Source: Bradyrhizobium sp. WSM471 (GTDB lineage: Bacteria; Pseudomonadota; Alphaproteobacteria; Rhizobiales; Xanthobacteraceae). Taken from it: DNA of 64,000 nucleotides. Every line of letters begins with the position of its first letter. Position 1 is the stretch's first letter. Shown piece by piece: positions 9,101 through 16,384 of the stretch. The stretch spans positions 2,170,001 through 2,234,000 of the forward strand of contig NZ_CM001442.1 in NCBI RefSeq assembly GCF_000244915.1. The letters are read 5' to 3'. The notes below the pieces were generated by a model. That model saw only the letters and a list, made by a program, of their open reading frames with translations, was not told the DNA's origin and did no database searches. Made by a program: the position numbers and the translations under genes.

Positions 9101-10285
9101 TTCCCCAATTACGTCAAGGGCCTGCTCGAGCTTGCTGCGCCCACTCTGCCGACCGTTTCGGTGGCGGTGCCGAACTACAACTACGCCCATTGCCTCGGCG
9201 AGCGGCTCGATACGATTTTTGATCAGACCCATCCGGTCGACGAAATCCTCGTGCTGGACGACGCCTCGACCGACAGCAGCGTCGACGTCATCATGGAGGT
9301 TGCAGAAGGCCGGCAGCGCGATCTCGCCCTCATCATCAACGAGGAGAACTCCGGATCGGTCTTTGCGCAATGGGCCAAGGCGGCCGAGATGGCCAGCGGC
9401 GAGTTCCTCTGGATCGCGGAAGCCGACGATCAGTCCGATCCACAGTTCCTCGCGCGCCTGGTCGGCATCATGAAGGCCGATCCCGACATCGCGCTGGCTT
9501 TCTCCGACTCGCGCTCGATCGACGCGGAAGGGCGGGAGGTCTATGCGAGTTACAAGCCCTATTATGCGAGCATCGAGCCGGAGGCGCTGTCGCGCAGCGA
9601 GGTGTTCAGCGGGCCGGATTTCATCGCGCGCTATCTTGCGGTCAAGAACACGATCCTGAACGTCAGCTCGGTGGTCTGGCGCCGCGAGGCGCTGCTCACG
9701 GCGCTCGAGGCCTGCGGCTCGGAGCTCAAGCACTTCCGCATGGCCGGCGACTGGCGTCTTTACCTGCAGGCACTGGTCCCCGCCGGCGCCAAAATCGCCT
9801 ATGTGGCCGACCCGCTCAACGTCCACCGCCGGCATGCCGAAAGCGTCACCCACTCACTCAAGGCCGAGAAGCACGTCGCCGAAATTGCTGCAATGCACGC
9901 GGCGATCCGCGGTGCGGTCAAGCTGCCGAAGAAGCAGGCGCTCGCCCAGGCCGCCTATGTCGACGAGGTTACGCGTCAGCTTCTCAGCCCCGCAGAGGCG
10001 CCTGCTGAGGCGCGTCGTGCAGATGGCGTCGCCCAGTCTACCCAGGCGCCTGGCACGGCCGGCAAGCCGAAGACTGCCAAACCTTCCACCGCGCCCCGCA
10101 GGCCCGCAGAGCGCACGAAAAATTCTGAGAGAAAAACTAAAGCAAAGACCAAGGCCGAACCATCAGGGAAGACCGGATCGGCCACGACAACGCTTCGCCA
10201 GCGGTCGCAGCCGCCCGGCTCAAAGCAAGGCCGCTCGCGCACATCCGGAGCCCCGGCTAACCAAAAATCCGCGACCCCCGACTAA
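6170..10285 (+). CDS. Giant multidomain protein: YY/PDV repeats, WbsX (GH99-like), GT4 and GT2
   Basis: A 1371-residue protein combining enzymes usually found separately. Residues about 57-245 hold five repeats of the form FDxxYYxxxYPDV...HFxxxGxxEGRxPs. About 273-620 is a WbsX domain (LAYYLTQFH, WWGKGFTEW, WANENWTRRWDG, VNAWNEWCEGAYLEPD), found in polysaccharide loci and related to the GH99 fold. About 630-985 is a GT-B glycosyltransferase of family 4 type (LTSREDPFPTVALEALG). About 993-1233 is a GT-A family 2 domain (DDASTDSS; acidic motif EADD). The last hundred residues are Lys/Pro/Ala-rich and probably disordered. No signal peptide is seen. It likely acts on a surface glycan at the cytoplasmic side. 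The order of reactions and the sugars cannot be read from sequence. Confidence 0.93.
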   Translation: MSDFVSGLVRTSANRKSGGSKSKAPKKSGQATAAHEAGVTPEQLKIAKDYLVRHGLFDTDYYVSTYGDVAKSGVDPFEHFFLHGFLEGRRPNVLFDTAWYIATNPDVTSSRVNPLLHYARIGEPAGTRPNPHFDPAWYRTSYGLTPSESPLGHYLANRKGPFSPIPEFDSQYYLSTYPDIRDAGVDPFEHFMSYGFKEGRNPSAEFDVRFYVQRYLGGKFEQNPLVHFLEHREEKGVYSKPPLNEATIPAEIRRFTRSGPQFEELQPLPPRAKRRAKVLAYYLTQFHSFPENDKWWGKGFTEWTNIARGVPRFKDHYQPRVPRDLGFYSLEDINTMRKQVELARRSGIDGFVFYYYWFNGKRLLERPLEQFLQTRDVDMPFCLMWANENWTRRWDGMEGEVLISQDYLAEDDELLLADYARHFSDPRYIRIDGRPLLMVYRPGIIPNAKEVIERWREIFAEKFGEDPIIVMSQSFDDFDPRIYGLDGAIEFPPHKITKFTPRINNEVELFDDTFNGQVYRYEDVVDYSLKEPRADFPLIKTVVPSWDNDARRQGSGLVIQGSTPAKYEAWLSALIERAQTETFFGERIICVNAWNEWCEGAYLEPDLYYGSAYLNATARAVAGIQRDATMPKLLLVGHDAFPSGAQHLLLHIGKTLRSAFNVDVRFLLMEGGKLESEYAQVAPVTIVRGVNELPGKLAELCDQGVTAAVVNTSASGSVVPFLTKRGIRTISLIHELPRILREKNLEDLARRSITASHKVVFASRFVQDSLVAGLKLEEDKSDRFVIFPQGSYKQIEAAPDKARQLRYELGIPAGGPVVLGVGYADLRKGFDLFLQAWRLAHLSNPSVHFVWVGDHDPGMMEWLAGEVAAAEATKTFHLIGFRSDMETFYSAASVLALTSREDPFPTVALEALGIGVPVVAFANSGGIPEFLLQNKLGRVVEYCDTAAMARAIGELIRSPVAPAERDRMMDLIEQDFSFPNYVKGLLELAAPTLPTVSVAVPNYNYAHCLGERLDTIFDQTHPVDEILVLDDASTDSSVDVIMEVAEGRQRDLALIINEENSGSVFAQWAKAAEMASGEFLWIAEADDQSDPQFLARLVGIMKADPDIALAFSDSRSIDAEGREVYASYKPYYASIEPEALSRSEVFSGPDFIARYLAVKNTILNVSSVVWRREALLTALEACGSELKHFRMAGDWRLYLQALVPAGAKIAYVADPLNVHRRHAESVTHSLKAEKHVAEIAAMHAAIRGAVKLPKKQALAQAAYVDEVTRQLLSPAEAPAEARRADGVAQSTQAPGTAGKPKTAKPSTAPRRPAERTKNSERKTKAKTKAEPSGKTGSATTTLRQRSQPPGSKQGRSRTSGAPANQKSATPD

Positions 10286-10297
10286 CGAGAGCCCCAT

Positions 10298-10741
10298 ATG
10301 TTTGTCCCCTCTTACGAACCCCTCCTCAAGAGCCTCAACTCCAGCCGCGACCAGGCCGAGGCCGCCCAGGAAATCAAGATTCCGCTCCCCCTCCTGAAAC
10401 TCCTCCTCCAGATCGCGCTTGCGCAGGTTGATTTCAACGAAGATAGTTATCTGGCGGCGAACCCGGACGTAAGAGAGGCGGTCGAGCGTGGTGCCATCGA
10501 AAGCGGTCTAATGCATTTCATCGGCTACGGGTATTTCGAGGGGAGGCGAGGTGGCATGGCGGTCGTGGATGAGAAATGGTATTTGAAGAAATATCCGGAT
10601 GTCCGTTTGGGGATCGAGGCGGGAAAAATCTCGTCAGCGGAGCAACATTTCAATGCGGCCGGGGCAGACGAAGGACGTAGTCCAAATTCTTCGGAGGAGG
10701 ATAGCGCACTACAGTGGAAGAAGGTGCTGGACAAAAATTGA
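10298..10741 (+). CDS. Small protein of YY/PDV-type repeats
   Basis: The 147-residue product begins 12 bases after the giant glycosyltransferase and carries two or three repeats of the kind seen in its N-terminus (DSYLAANPDV, KWYLKKYPDVRLG, HFIGYGYFEGRRGG). There is no catalytic domain, signal peptide or membrane segment. From general knowledge, such repeats also occur in proteins exported by type I systems, so it may be a cargo or a scaffold for the neighbouring enzymes. This is inference; an independent enzymatic role is unlikely. Confidence 0.85.
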   Translation: MFVPSYEPLLKSLNSSRDQAEAAQEIKIPLPLLKLLLQIALAQVDFNEDSYLAANPDVREAVERGAIESGLMHFIGYGYFEGRRGGMAVVDEKWYLKKYPDVRLGIEAGKISSAEQHFNAAGADEGRSPNSSEEDSALQWKKVLDKN

Positions 10742-10855
10742 TCGGCGGTTAGGGGCATACCCTATCATTTGAACGACCACCTTGGAACCAGACTTTCTAG
10801 ATCCGCGTGCAAGGTGCTCTTTGCTTTAGCTTACAAGAACGTTGATTGAGCTGCT

Positions 10856-12142
10856 ATGCAATCCTCTTTCCTGCACGATCTTTCGCGTCTCTGTGATGAG
10901 AACCGACACGAAGAGATCAGTAAGACGATATCCGCCCGTTTTTCGTTGGATGCGGCCCAAAGCGCTCACGTTGATGCATTTGTTGAAGAGCTTCGACAAG
11001 GGCGAGCCAGCGCTACTTCTTTGATTGATGGGGTAAAGTTAAGTCCGGGAGAGGTGGCGCTACTCCAGACCCGTTTCCCTGATAAGCCATCCACCATATT
11101 TAATGCCGAACTCGATTTTTTTGCTGAGTCGGTTCCTGAAAATCTTGCGACGAGCCTTATTTATGCTGCCAATCGGTTCATCCCGAAAACTGGTAAGGTA
11201 GCGGTGGTTGCGTCCGTTCGAAACGAAGGCCCGTGGATTCTAGAGTGGATTGCGCATTATAAGGGCCTCGGAAGCGATCTCATTGTTGTCGTACACAATG
11301 ACTCGGATGATGGAACAAACGAGATCCTAGATTACCTTTCCGCTCGTGGTGAAATCATCGCTATCCGCAACGTTGTTGCCGGACCGGTATCTCCTCAGCG
11401 AAAGGCCTTCAACTCAGTGCTGCACCTGTTGCAAGATGTGCATGCCTGTGAGTGGGTGGCCTTTCTTGACGCAGACGAGTTTCTCGTACCTCTGGGCAGA
11501 CTGGATGAAACTTTCGCGGGGGTGATTGATGACATTGAGGGGCGCGCTAGACAAGAAGGATCCGCGATCGTTGATGCGATCCTACTGCATTGGCGGTGGT
11601 TTTCATCGCCACTGCAGTACAATTGGGAGCCCGGCCTAACAACGGAGAGGTTTACCTTCTCGGCTGAGAACGATCATGTGAAATCAATCGCACGCATCTC
11701 TAACGTCTGGTCCATGTCACGGCTTCACGTTCCGGCGCTCATTCGGCCTGGGCGGGCCGTGAACTCTGCAGGCCATGAAGTGAGCATTTCTGAGCAATTG
11801 AAGCCGCCGCGCTATGAAGTGGCGCAGATAAACCACTATTTTGCAAAATCATTCCAGGAGTTCGTGCTGAAGAAGGCGCGCGGCCGTGGTGCGATGGGTT
11901 TGGCGGGTCCAAGTAGGGAGTTTGAAAACTTTCTCTGGGGAGCTCACCAGTTGTCGTTCCAGCGCGGCGATTTCTCCAGAACGATGGGCCTGCTCCAATC
12001 TTGGCTAAACGACCCAATACTATCGAAGTTGAATCATGCGAGTGAAGAGAATTCTCGCTTGAAGGTTCGGCAATTTGAGCAGGAACTTGACTTGCCTAAA
12101 TTGCATGCCGAGATCACCAAGTATGTTAAGCCAGTGACCTAA
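10856..12142 (+). CDS. Glycosyltransferase family 2-like protein
   Basis: A 428-residue protein whose middle part (about 118-300) is a GT-A glycosyltransferase of the Glyco_tranf_2_4 kind. The start of the fold reads VAVVASVRNEGPWILEWIAH, followed by HNDSDDGT and the metal/nucleotide-sugar motif FLDADEFLV. The N-terminal hundred residues are unassigned and helical in character. It follows the repeat protein by 114 bases on the same strand and is probably part of the same surface-glycan locus. Donor and acceptor are unknown. It resembles the minus-strand gene at 15232-16095 in fold and key motif. Confidence 0.88.
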   Translation: MQSSFLHDLSRLCDENRHEEISKTISARFSLDAAQSAHVDAFVEELRQGRASATSLIDGVKLSPGEVALLQTRFPDKPSTIFNAELDFFAESVPENLATSLIYAANRFIPKTGKVAVVASVRNEGPWILEWIAHYKGLGSDLIVVVHNDSDDGTNEILDYLSARGEIIAIRNVVAGPVSPQRKAFNSVLHLLQDVHACEWVAFLDADEFLVPLGRLDETFAGVIDDIEGRARQEGSAIVDAILLHWRWFSSPLQYNWEPGLTTERFTFSAENDHVKSIARISNVWSMSRLHVPALIRPGRAVNSAGHEVSISEQLKPPRYEVAQINHYFAKSFQEFVLKKARGRGAMGLAGPSREFENFLWGAHQLSFQRGDFSRTMGLLQSWLNDPILSKLNHASEENSRLKVRQFEQELDLPKLHAEITKYVKPVT

Positions 12143-12349
12143 TCGCCTAGCGGGTCAGACATCTGGCGTAAGTCCTATACTTCAGGATCGAACGGGCACG
12201 GAACATCGATTAACCTTGGAGCGTTTTACGGATTGGGTTCGTGTGGTCTCGAAGCTCACGCGAGCTTATGAAGAGGCGCTCGTTTCGTCACTGTCTTGCC
12301 CTGAGATGACGGACGTCAATTTGAAGCGCCGCGCTCGGATGGAGGGGCC

Positions 12350-13483
12350 ATGGCACGATTTTCACGGCGCGAGTTTCTGCAATCGTCGATCGTGGCGGTG
12401 GCAGCCACAGTCTCGTCCTCCAGCAGAGCAGCGTCTCCACTTAGCGCCGCCGGTGCAATTCGTTGGGACGCTTGGTACGCTCGAAAAGACAATTCGATAC
12501 TTGCCCAAGAAAACTTAGGGCCAAACAAGTTTCATGCACGAGCACCAAAGCACTGCGAGGAATTGAGTCTCAGCGATGTAAGTTGTGTCGGTTCGCAGGT
12601 AATTATGGACAACGAAATCTTAGCGGCGGCCAAAGGCGGCTTAAACTTTTGGGCCTTTGTCTGGTTTGCGTCGGACACCAGTTTCCGAACGGCGTGGGAT
12701 CTCTACCAAGCGAGCAAATACAAGTCGTGCGTCAACTGGTGCGGCATTGCCACATTAGAGCACTTCGGATCATCATCCAGCGGCAAGCTTGGGTGGAGAG
12801 AGAAATGTCAAGAGTGGGCGGCTTATATGGCGCAAAAGAATTATCAGAGGGTTGAAGTTAGCGGGGTCAAAGAACGTCCTTTGCTTTTTCTTCTTTGGTA
12901 TCCGAGCGACATCCAGAACTATTTCGGTGGCAATCTCGCTAATGTCCGATCCGCACTGTCGTATCTGAGAGAGCTTGTGACGGGCCGAGGATTAGGGGCC
13001 CCTTACATTGTGATTATGAATGGAGTCAACGGCGCGCCATTGGTTAGTGAGGTAGGAGCAGACGCAATTTCAAACTACATCCCGTCATTTGTTCCAGGGC
13101 ACCTGAGTTCATACGTTGACCTTGATAAGCAGGCTCAGAAGTATTGGCGTCAACTGTCGAAGACCGGGGCGCAAACAGTGCCCATAGCGATCGTCGGTTG
13201 GGATACGCGACCTCGCCAAGACGCAAGCTCGCATTGGCGTCCGCAGAATTTCGATCCAGACCGGTATTACTCGATTGCGACTCCTGAACAATTTAGCTCC
13301 CACCTTCGATCGGCAGTTTCGTACATCGACAACAATCTAGACTCTTGCCCTTCCAGAGTGTTGCTCATCTACTCATGGAATGAGTGTGACGAGGGCGGAG
13401 CCTTGATGCCGACTCTCGGTGATCCGGAGGGTAATCTCCTAGCCGCCACGGCAGCGGTGATGTCTTCCCGCACTTGTAACTAA
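12350..13483 (+). CDS. Tat-exported WbsX/GH99-like protein
   Basis: The 377-residue product opens with a twin-arginine signal (SRREFLQSSIVAVAATVSSS) and an Ala-rich cleavage region near residue 28, so it is predicted to be exported folded. The mature part begins IRWDAWYARKDN and ends with IYSWNECDEGGALMPT, matching the layout of WbsX/GH99-like barrels, where the last motif is normally VNAWNEWAEG. This suggests a periplasmic glycan-acting enzyme, perhaps an endo-hydrolase. Similarity outside the terminal motifs is low, so the reaction is uncertain. Its stop overlaps the stop of the convergent FkbM gene by four bases. Confidence 0.78.
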   Translation: MARFSRREFLQSSIVAVAATVSSSSRAASPLSAAGAIRWDAWYARKDNSILAQENLGPNKFHARAPKHCEELSLSDVSCVGSQVIMDNEILAAAKGGLNFWAFVWFASDTSFRTAWDLYQASKYKSCVNWCGIATLEHFGSSSSGKLGWREKCQEWAAYMAQKNYQRVEVSGVKERPLLFLLWYPSDIQNYFGGNLANVRSALSYLRELVTGRGLGAPYIVIMNGVNGAPLVSEVGADAISNYIPSFVPGHLSSYVDLDKQAQKYWRQLSKTGAQTVPIAIVGWDTRPRQDASSHWRPQNFDPDRYYSIATPEQFSSHLRSAVSYIDNNLDSCPSRVLLIYSWNECDEGGALMPTLGDPEGNLLAATAAVMSSRTCN

Positions 13484-14217
13484 GAAGAGTTGGGCGAGCG
13501 CGTGGGAACAAATAGGTAATTGCCTTGCCCTCGATACATTGTCACAAAATCAATGAGGCGATAGCCGAGAGATTCGAGTAAAAACGTCACTTGTTCGATG
13601 CGCTTTTGTCCAACTTCAATGAAGATAGCAGGTTGACACCTTTTTAAAGTTTCTTGTGCGCCTTCGAGTAAGGCGAGCTCATGACCCTCCACGTCTGCTT
13701 TAATGAAATCGAGCTCCTTGATCTCGAATGAATCTAGGGCTCTCACTGAGACGTTTTCGGAGAAGACTTCTGCGCTCCCCGCGCTATTGACGCTCACCAA
13801 ATGGCCGTTTCCCCAATTTTCGCTAGAGGAAACTCGAATCTTCGCCTCAAAGTCGGATCCGCTTATTCCGAATCTTAGGTATGATTGGTCTACCGAAGTG
13901 AGATGGTTCAGCTCGATATTCTTCTTCAATATCGATTGCAGGTGTGTATTTGGCTCAAAGACATAGACCTTTGCGGGTCTACAAAATAGCCCAAAATAAA
14001 CAGTGTGATTGCCGACGTTCGCACCAATGTCAGCAATGATGGCGCCCTCGGGAATGGAGTACTTCAAGCGTTCGAGGATATTTTGTTCGTAGAAAGACTT
14101 GTGCAGTTGAGCCTTTTGTACGACATCGCGGGGCTCTTCGATGAAGAACCTCACCAATTTGTCATCATAAACGAATTCCACGACTCGTTGGTGTTCGGTA
14201 GTTGTCGCGTTTTGCAC
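13480..14217 (-). CDS. FkbM-family methyltransferase
   Basis: This 245-residue SAM-dependent methyltransferase has motif I as ADIGANVGNHTVYFG near residue 60, the acidic ribose contact in YVFEPNTHL, and the FkbM-typical DFIKADVEGHELALLEGA followed by AIFIEVGQ. FkbM enzymes O-methylate sugars in polysaccharides and natural products. The frame opens with GTG. It is the last gene of a minus-strand set with 14283-15239 and 15232-16095, so it most likely methylates the glycan those genes help build. Confidence 0.92.
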   Translation of the reverse strand: MQNATTTEHQRVVEFVYDDKLVRFFIEEPRDVVQKAQLHKSFYEQNILERLKYSIPEGAIIADIGANVGNHTVYFGLFCRPAKVYVFEPNTHLQSILKKNIELNHLTSVDQSYLRFGISGSDFEAKIRVSSSENWGNGHLVSVNSAGSAEVFSENVSVRALDSFEIKELDFIKADVEGHELALLEGAQETLKRCQPAIFIEVGQKRIEQVTFLLESLGYRLIDFVTMYRGQGNYLFVPTRSPNSS

Positions 14218-14282
14218 CAGCGTGCTCCAATTAGGGTTTGGCTACGGACGTGCGTTTGCCGGGGGGGCGGTCGCGCGAACTT

Positions 14283-15239
14283 TCAACCAACATTCCAAGA
14301 GAACTTCGTTTTGGACATCGCGCATTCTTTGTTCAAAAAGCTAACGATGCGATCGTGTACCAGCTTTGTAAGATCCATATCGTCCGCTGGCGCTCTGGTC
14401 ACGAAGCGCTCTGCCATTTCGGAAATCACTATATCCGCTTTGAATCTGTCGACCAATTCATAGTCAATGGAGGCTGACCAAACAAACTGAACGGCGCGAA
14501 ACGTTTCAGCAAGCAATCCGGACAAAAGGTGCGGGCGATATTCTGAATAAGAGTCGCCAAACAGCAAAACCCTTCGGTTATCCAATGACGCGGGATTGTC
14601 ATAACCTATCGAGGTTCCGGTGTGCATGTTTGCTTGAAGTCGGCCGTTTAGCAACTCGAGAAACCGGACCATCTCATTTTTGAATACGATTCTGGATTTG
14701 TTCAATAGCTGAGCGCTTCCCCAAAGCTCTTTGACGGGTGGGTTCAGCTTTGATCCCAAATCAAGGGTGAGCTCGATGTGATGGATAGGTCTTGTTCTTA
14801 ACATTAAGTCAGGGGAAGCACCGAGTGCTTTGCAGATCTCGAGATAAGCTCTGTATGCGCCAGCGAATGTCCAATGCGTATCTGTTTTCCAATAAAGCTG
14901 TTGGCGCTGCTTTTCCTCAGCGAAGGCAGGGATCAAGTTCAGCACGAAGCCGGAAAGTTCATTGCACCAAATTCGATCTGCGGGTGAATGCTGAAGCAGA
15001 GGAAAGTCAGGGCCGATGTGATCCCGGTAAATAGAGAGCTTCTCAGGCACCCAGACGTGAAGATATTTGACTTGTCGCTCAAGCAGTCTCTCTTGACGTG
15101 CAATCAACCGCTGGCGCCAACCATGAATCGTATCTTGAGAGAGAAAGGAGAGCTCAGTGTAGAGTTTACGCACATCGTTGGATCCGTCGGCAAGAAACAA
15201 CCAGCCATCTGATCCCACATAGACTCCATTCTCAAACAT
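14283..15239 (-). CDS. AlgJ/AlgX-like SGNH acetyltransferase-family protein
   Basis: A 318-residue protein of the DltD/AlgX-AlgJ superfamily, whose members O-acetylate exported polysaccharides. Visible motifs are GSDGWLFLADG at the N-terminus, YWKTDTHWTFAGAY carrying the Asp-x-His pair, and LLFGDSYSEY carrying the nucleophilic serine of the GDS block. No clear signal peptide or membrane anchor is seen; AlgX/AlgJ themselves are periplasmic, so the start may be misplaced or the protein may act in the cytoplasm. Its start overlaps the upstream glycosyltransferase stop by eight bases. No MBOAT-type acyl exporter is in the window. Confidence 0.8.
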   Translation of the reverse strand: MFENGVYVGSDGWLFLADGSNDVRKLYTELSFLSQDTIHGWRQRLIARQERLLERQVKYLHVWVPEKLSIYRDHIGPDFPLLQHSPADRIWCNELSGFVLNLIPAFAEEKQRQQLYWKTDTHWTFAGAYRAYLEICKALGASPDLMLRTRPIHHIELTLDLGSKLNPPVKELWGSAQLLNKSRIVFKNEMVRFLELLNGRLQANMHTGTSIGYDNPASLDNRRVLLFGDSYSEYRPHLLSGLLAETFRAVQFVWSASIDYELVDRFKADIVISEMAERFVTRAPADDMDLTKLVHDRIVSFLNKECAMSKTKFSWNVG

Positions 15240-16095
15240 AGCCGTGAAACCGGTCCGGAATGAGGAGGAGCTCGTCGCAGCGCACTCCGTTGTTGTAGTA
15301 GAAGAGGTCTTTCTGGTCTGGGTGCTGCTTCACAAAGCTCTCAATCCAGTCAAGGTGCTTCTTAATGTGGGGAGCGTCTGCGTGTAGGCTCGTTCGCAGC
15401 TTTGGCAATCCAGCTTGAGCTCGAACGATTTGCTCATGCTGATCGGCCGTCCACCGCTGGTAGTGATCTGGCGGTCCGTCCCCCCAGGGCATCGCGCGCG
15501 TCTTCTCCAAGCGCTTCAGTGAAGTAGGAAGGTCGAAGTTGCGCGCATGGAATAGGAACAATTGATCAAATCGGATTGGGTGATTTGATGAATGGAAGCC
15601 GGGCGTCCACTTGGTGGGCGACCGAACTAGCAGAGGCTTGCACATTGCAAACGAAAATCTAACCCACTGCCGCTGACCGATCATCGGACGGGTAGTGTCA
15701 AGATCTTGCTCTAGGTCTGGGACATGAATGATGTTAAGGCCAATTGCATTGACAGACTCGCTTTGATTATTTGCGCAGTATTCTGCAAGGGAGCTGTATC
15801 TGTCAGGCTCTGGTATAAGAAACTCATCTACGTCAGTATAAATTACCGTCTCGTACCATTCCAAAAGTGAGGTGCAGAACTGGGAAATGAAGTTTGCACG
15901 CTTCTTATCATGCATAGGAGACCGGGGGATACGCACTAGATTAGTACCGTCGACGTCCCGCGTGCTTCCATCGTCAGATCCATGGTCAACAATATAACAA
16001 TGATCTGCGCCAAACTGCTTGCTATAATACCGAATCCAATGGGGCAAGAAGGCTGGTTCATTGTAGACCATTGTTACGACAGCGCATTGGTTCAT
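15232..16095 (-). CDS. Glycosyltransferase family 2-like (Glyco_tranf_2_4)
   Basis: A 287-residue GT-A glycosyltransferase and the first gene of the minus-strand trio. It starts CAVVTMVYNEPAFLPHWIRY, continues with DHGSDDGSTRD and has the metal-binding motif YTDVDEFLIPEPD. The C-terminal part ends in a Tyr/Asp-rich tail. It resembles the 10856 protein in fold but lacks that protein's N-terminal extension. The substrate is unknown; surface polysaccharide synthesis is the likely context. Confidence 0.9.
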   Translation of the reverse strand: MNQCAVVTMVYNEPAFLPHWIRYYSKQFGADHCYIVDHGSDDGSTRDVDGTNLVRIPRSPMHDKKRANFISQFCTSLLEWYETVIYTDVDEFLIPEPDRYSSLAEYCANNQSESVNAIGLNIIHVPDLEQDLDTTRPMIGQRQWVRFSFAMCKPLLVRSPTKWTPGFHSSNHPIRFDQLFLFHARNFDLPTSLKRLEKTRAMPWGDGPPDHYQRWTADQHEQIVRAQAGLPKLRTSLHADAPHIKKHLDWIESFVKQHPDQKDLFYYNNGVRCDELLLIPDRFHGYV

Positions 16096-16384
16096 TCAGC
16101 ATCTCCAGAGCCTTCACCGCTAATCTTACCAGCTTGGCGGCCCCCCGGCAAACCTCCGCGCTCGACGTGTATGAGGAGCCTCCGTTAGCCCTTAGTCAGG
16201 AGCTGGGTCCACGTTCTCTCGAGATACGCAAATCATCGGGGATCATTTGGGTGCAGCGTGAAATCCATCAAGCAGTTGCTCGACGACAGTTTGCAATGAG
16301 TCGAGTACAAGTCAGACTATGGGATTGGGGCGCCTGCGAAGCAAAAGCAATTGAAAACGACGTGAGGCCGGTTATTATACTTTT
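16096..16384. promoter_or_regulatory. Divergent intergenic region
   Basis: The region lies between the minus-strand glycosyltransferase operon and the plus-strand gene at 16385, so promoters for both should be here. No confident boxes or operators could be assigned by eye. Confidence 0.45.

Noticed and set aside
8645..9853. 402-codon minus-strand ORF
   Set aside because: It is antisense to the GT4/GT2 part of the giant protein, which has clear motifs; no family or start signal is seen on the minus strand.
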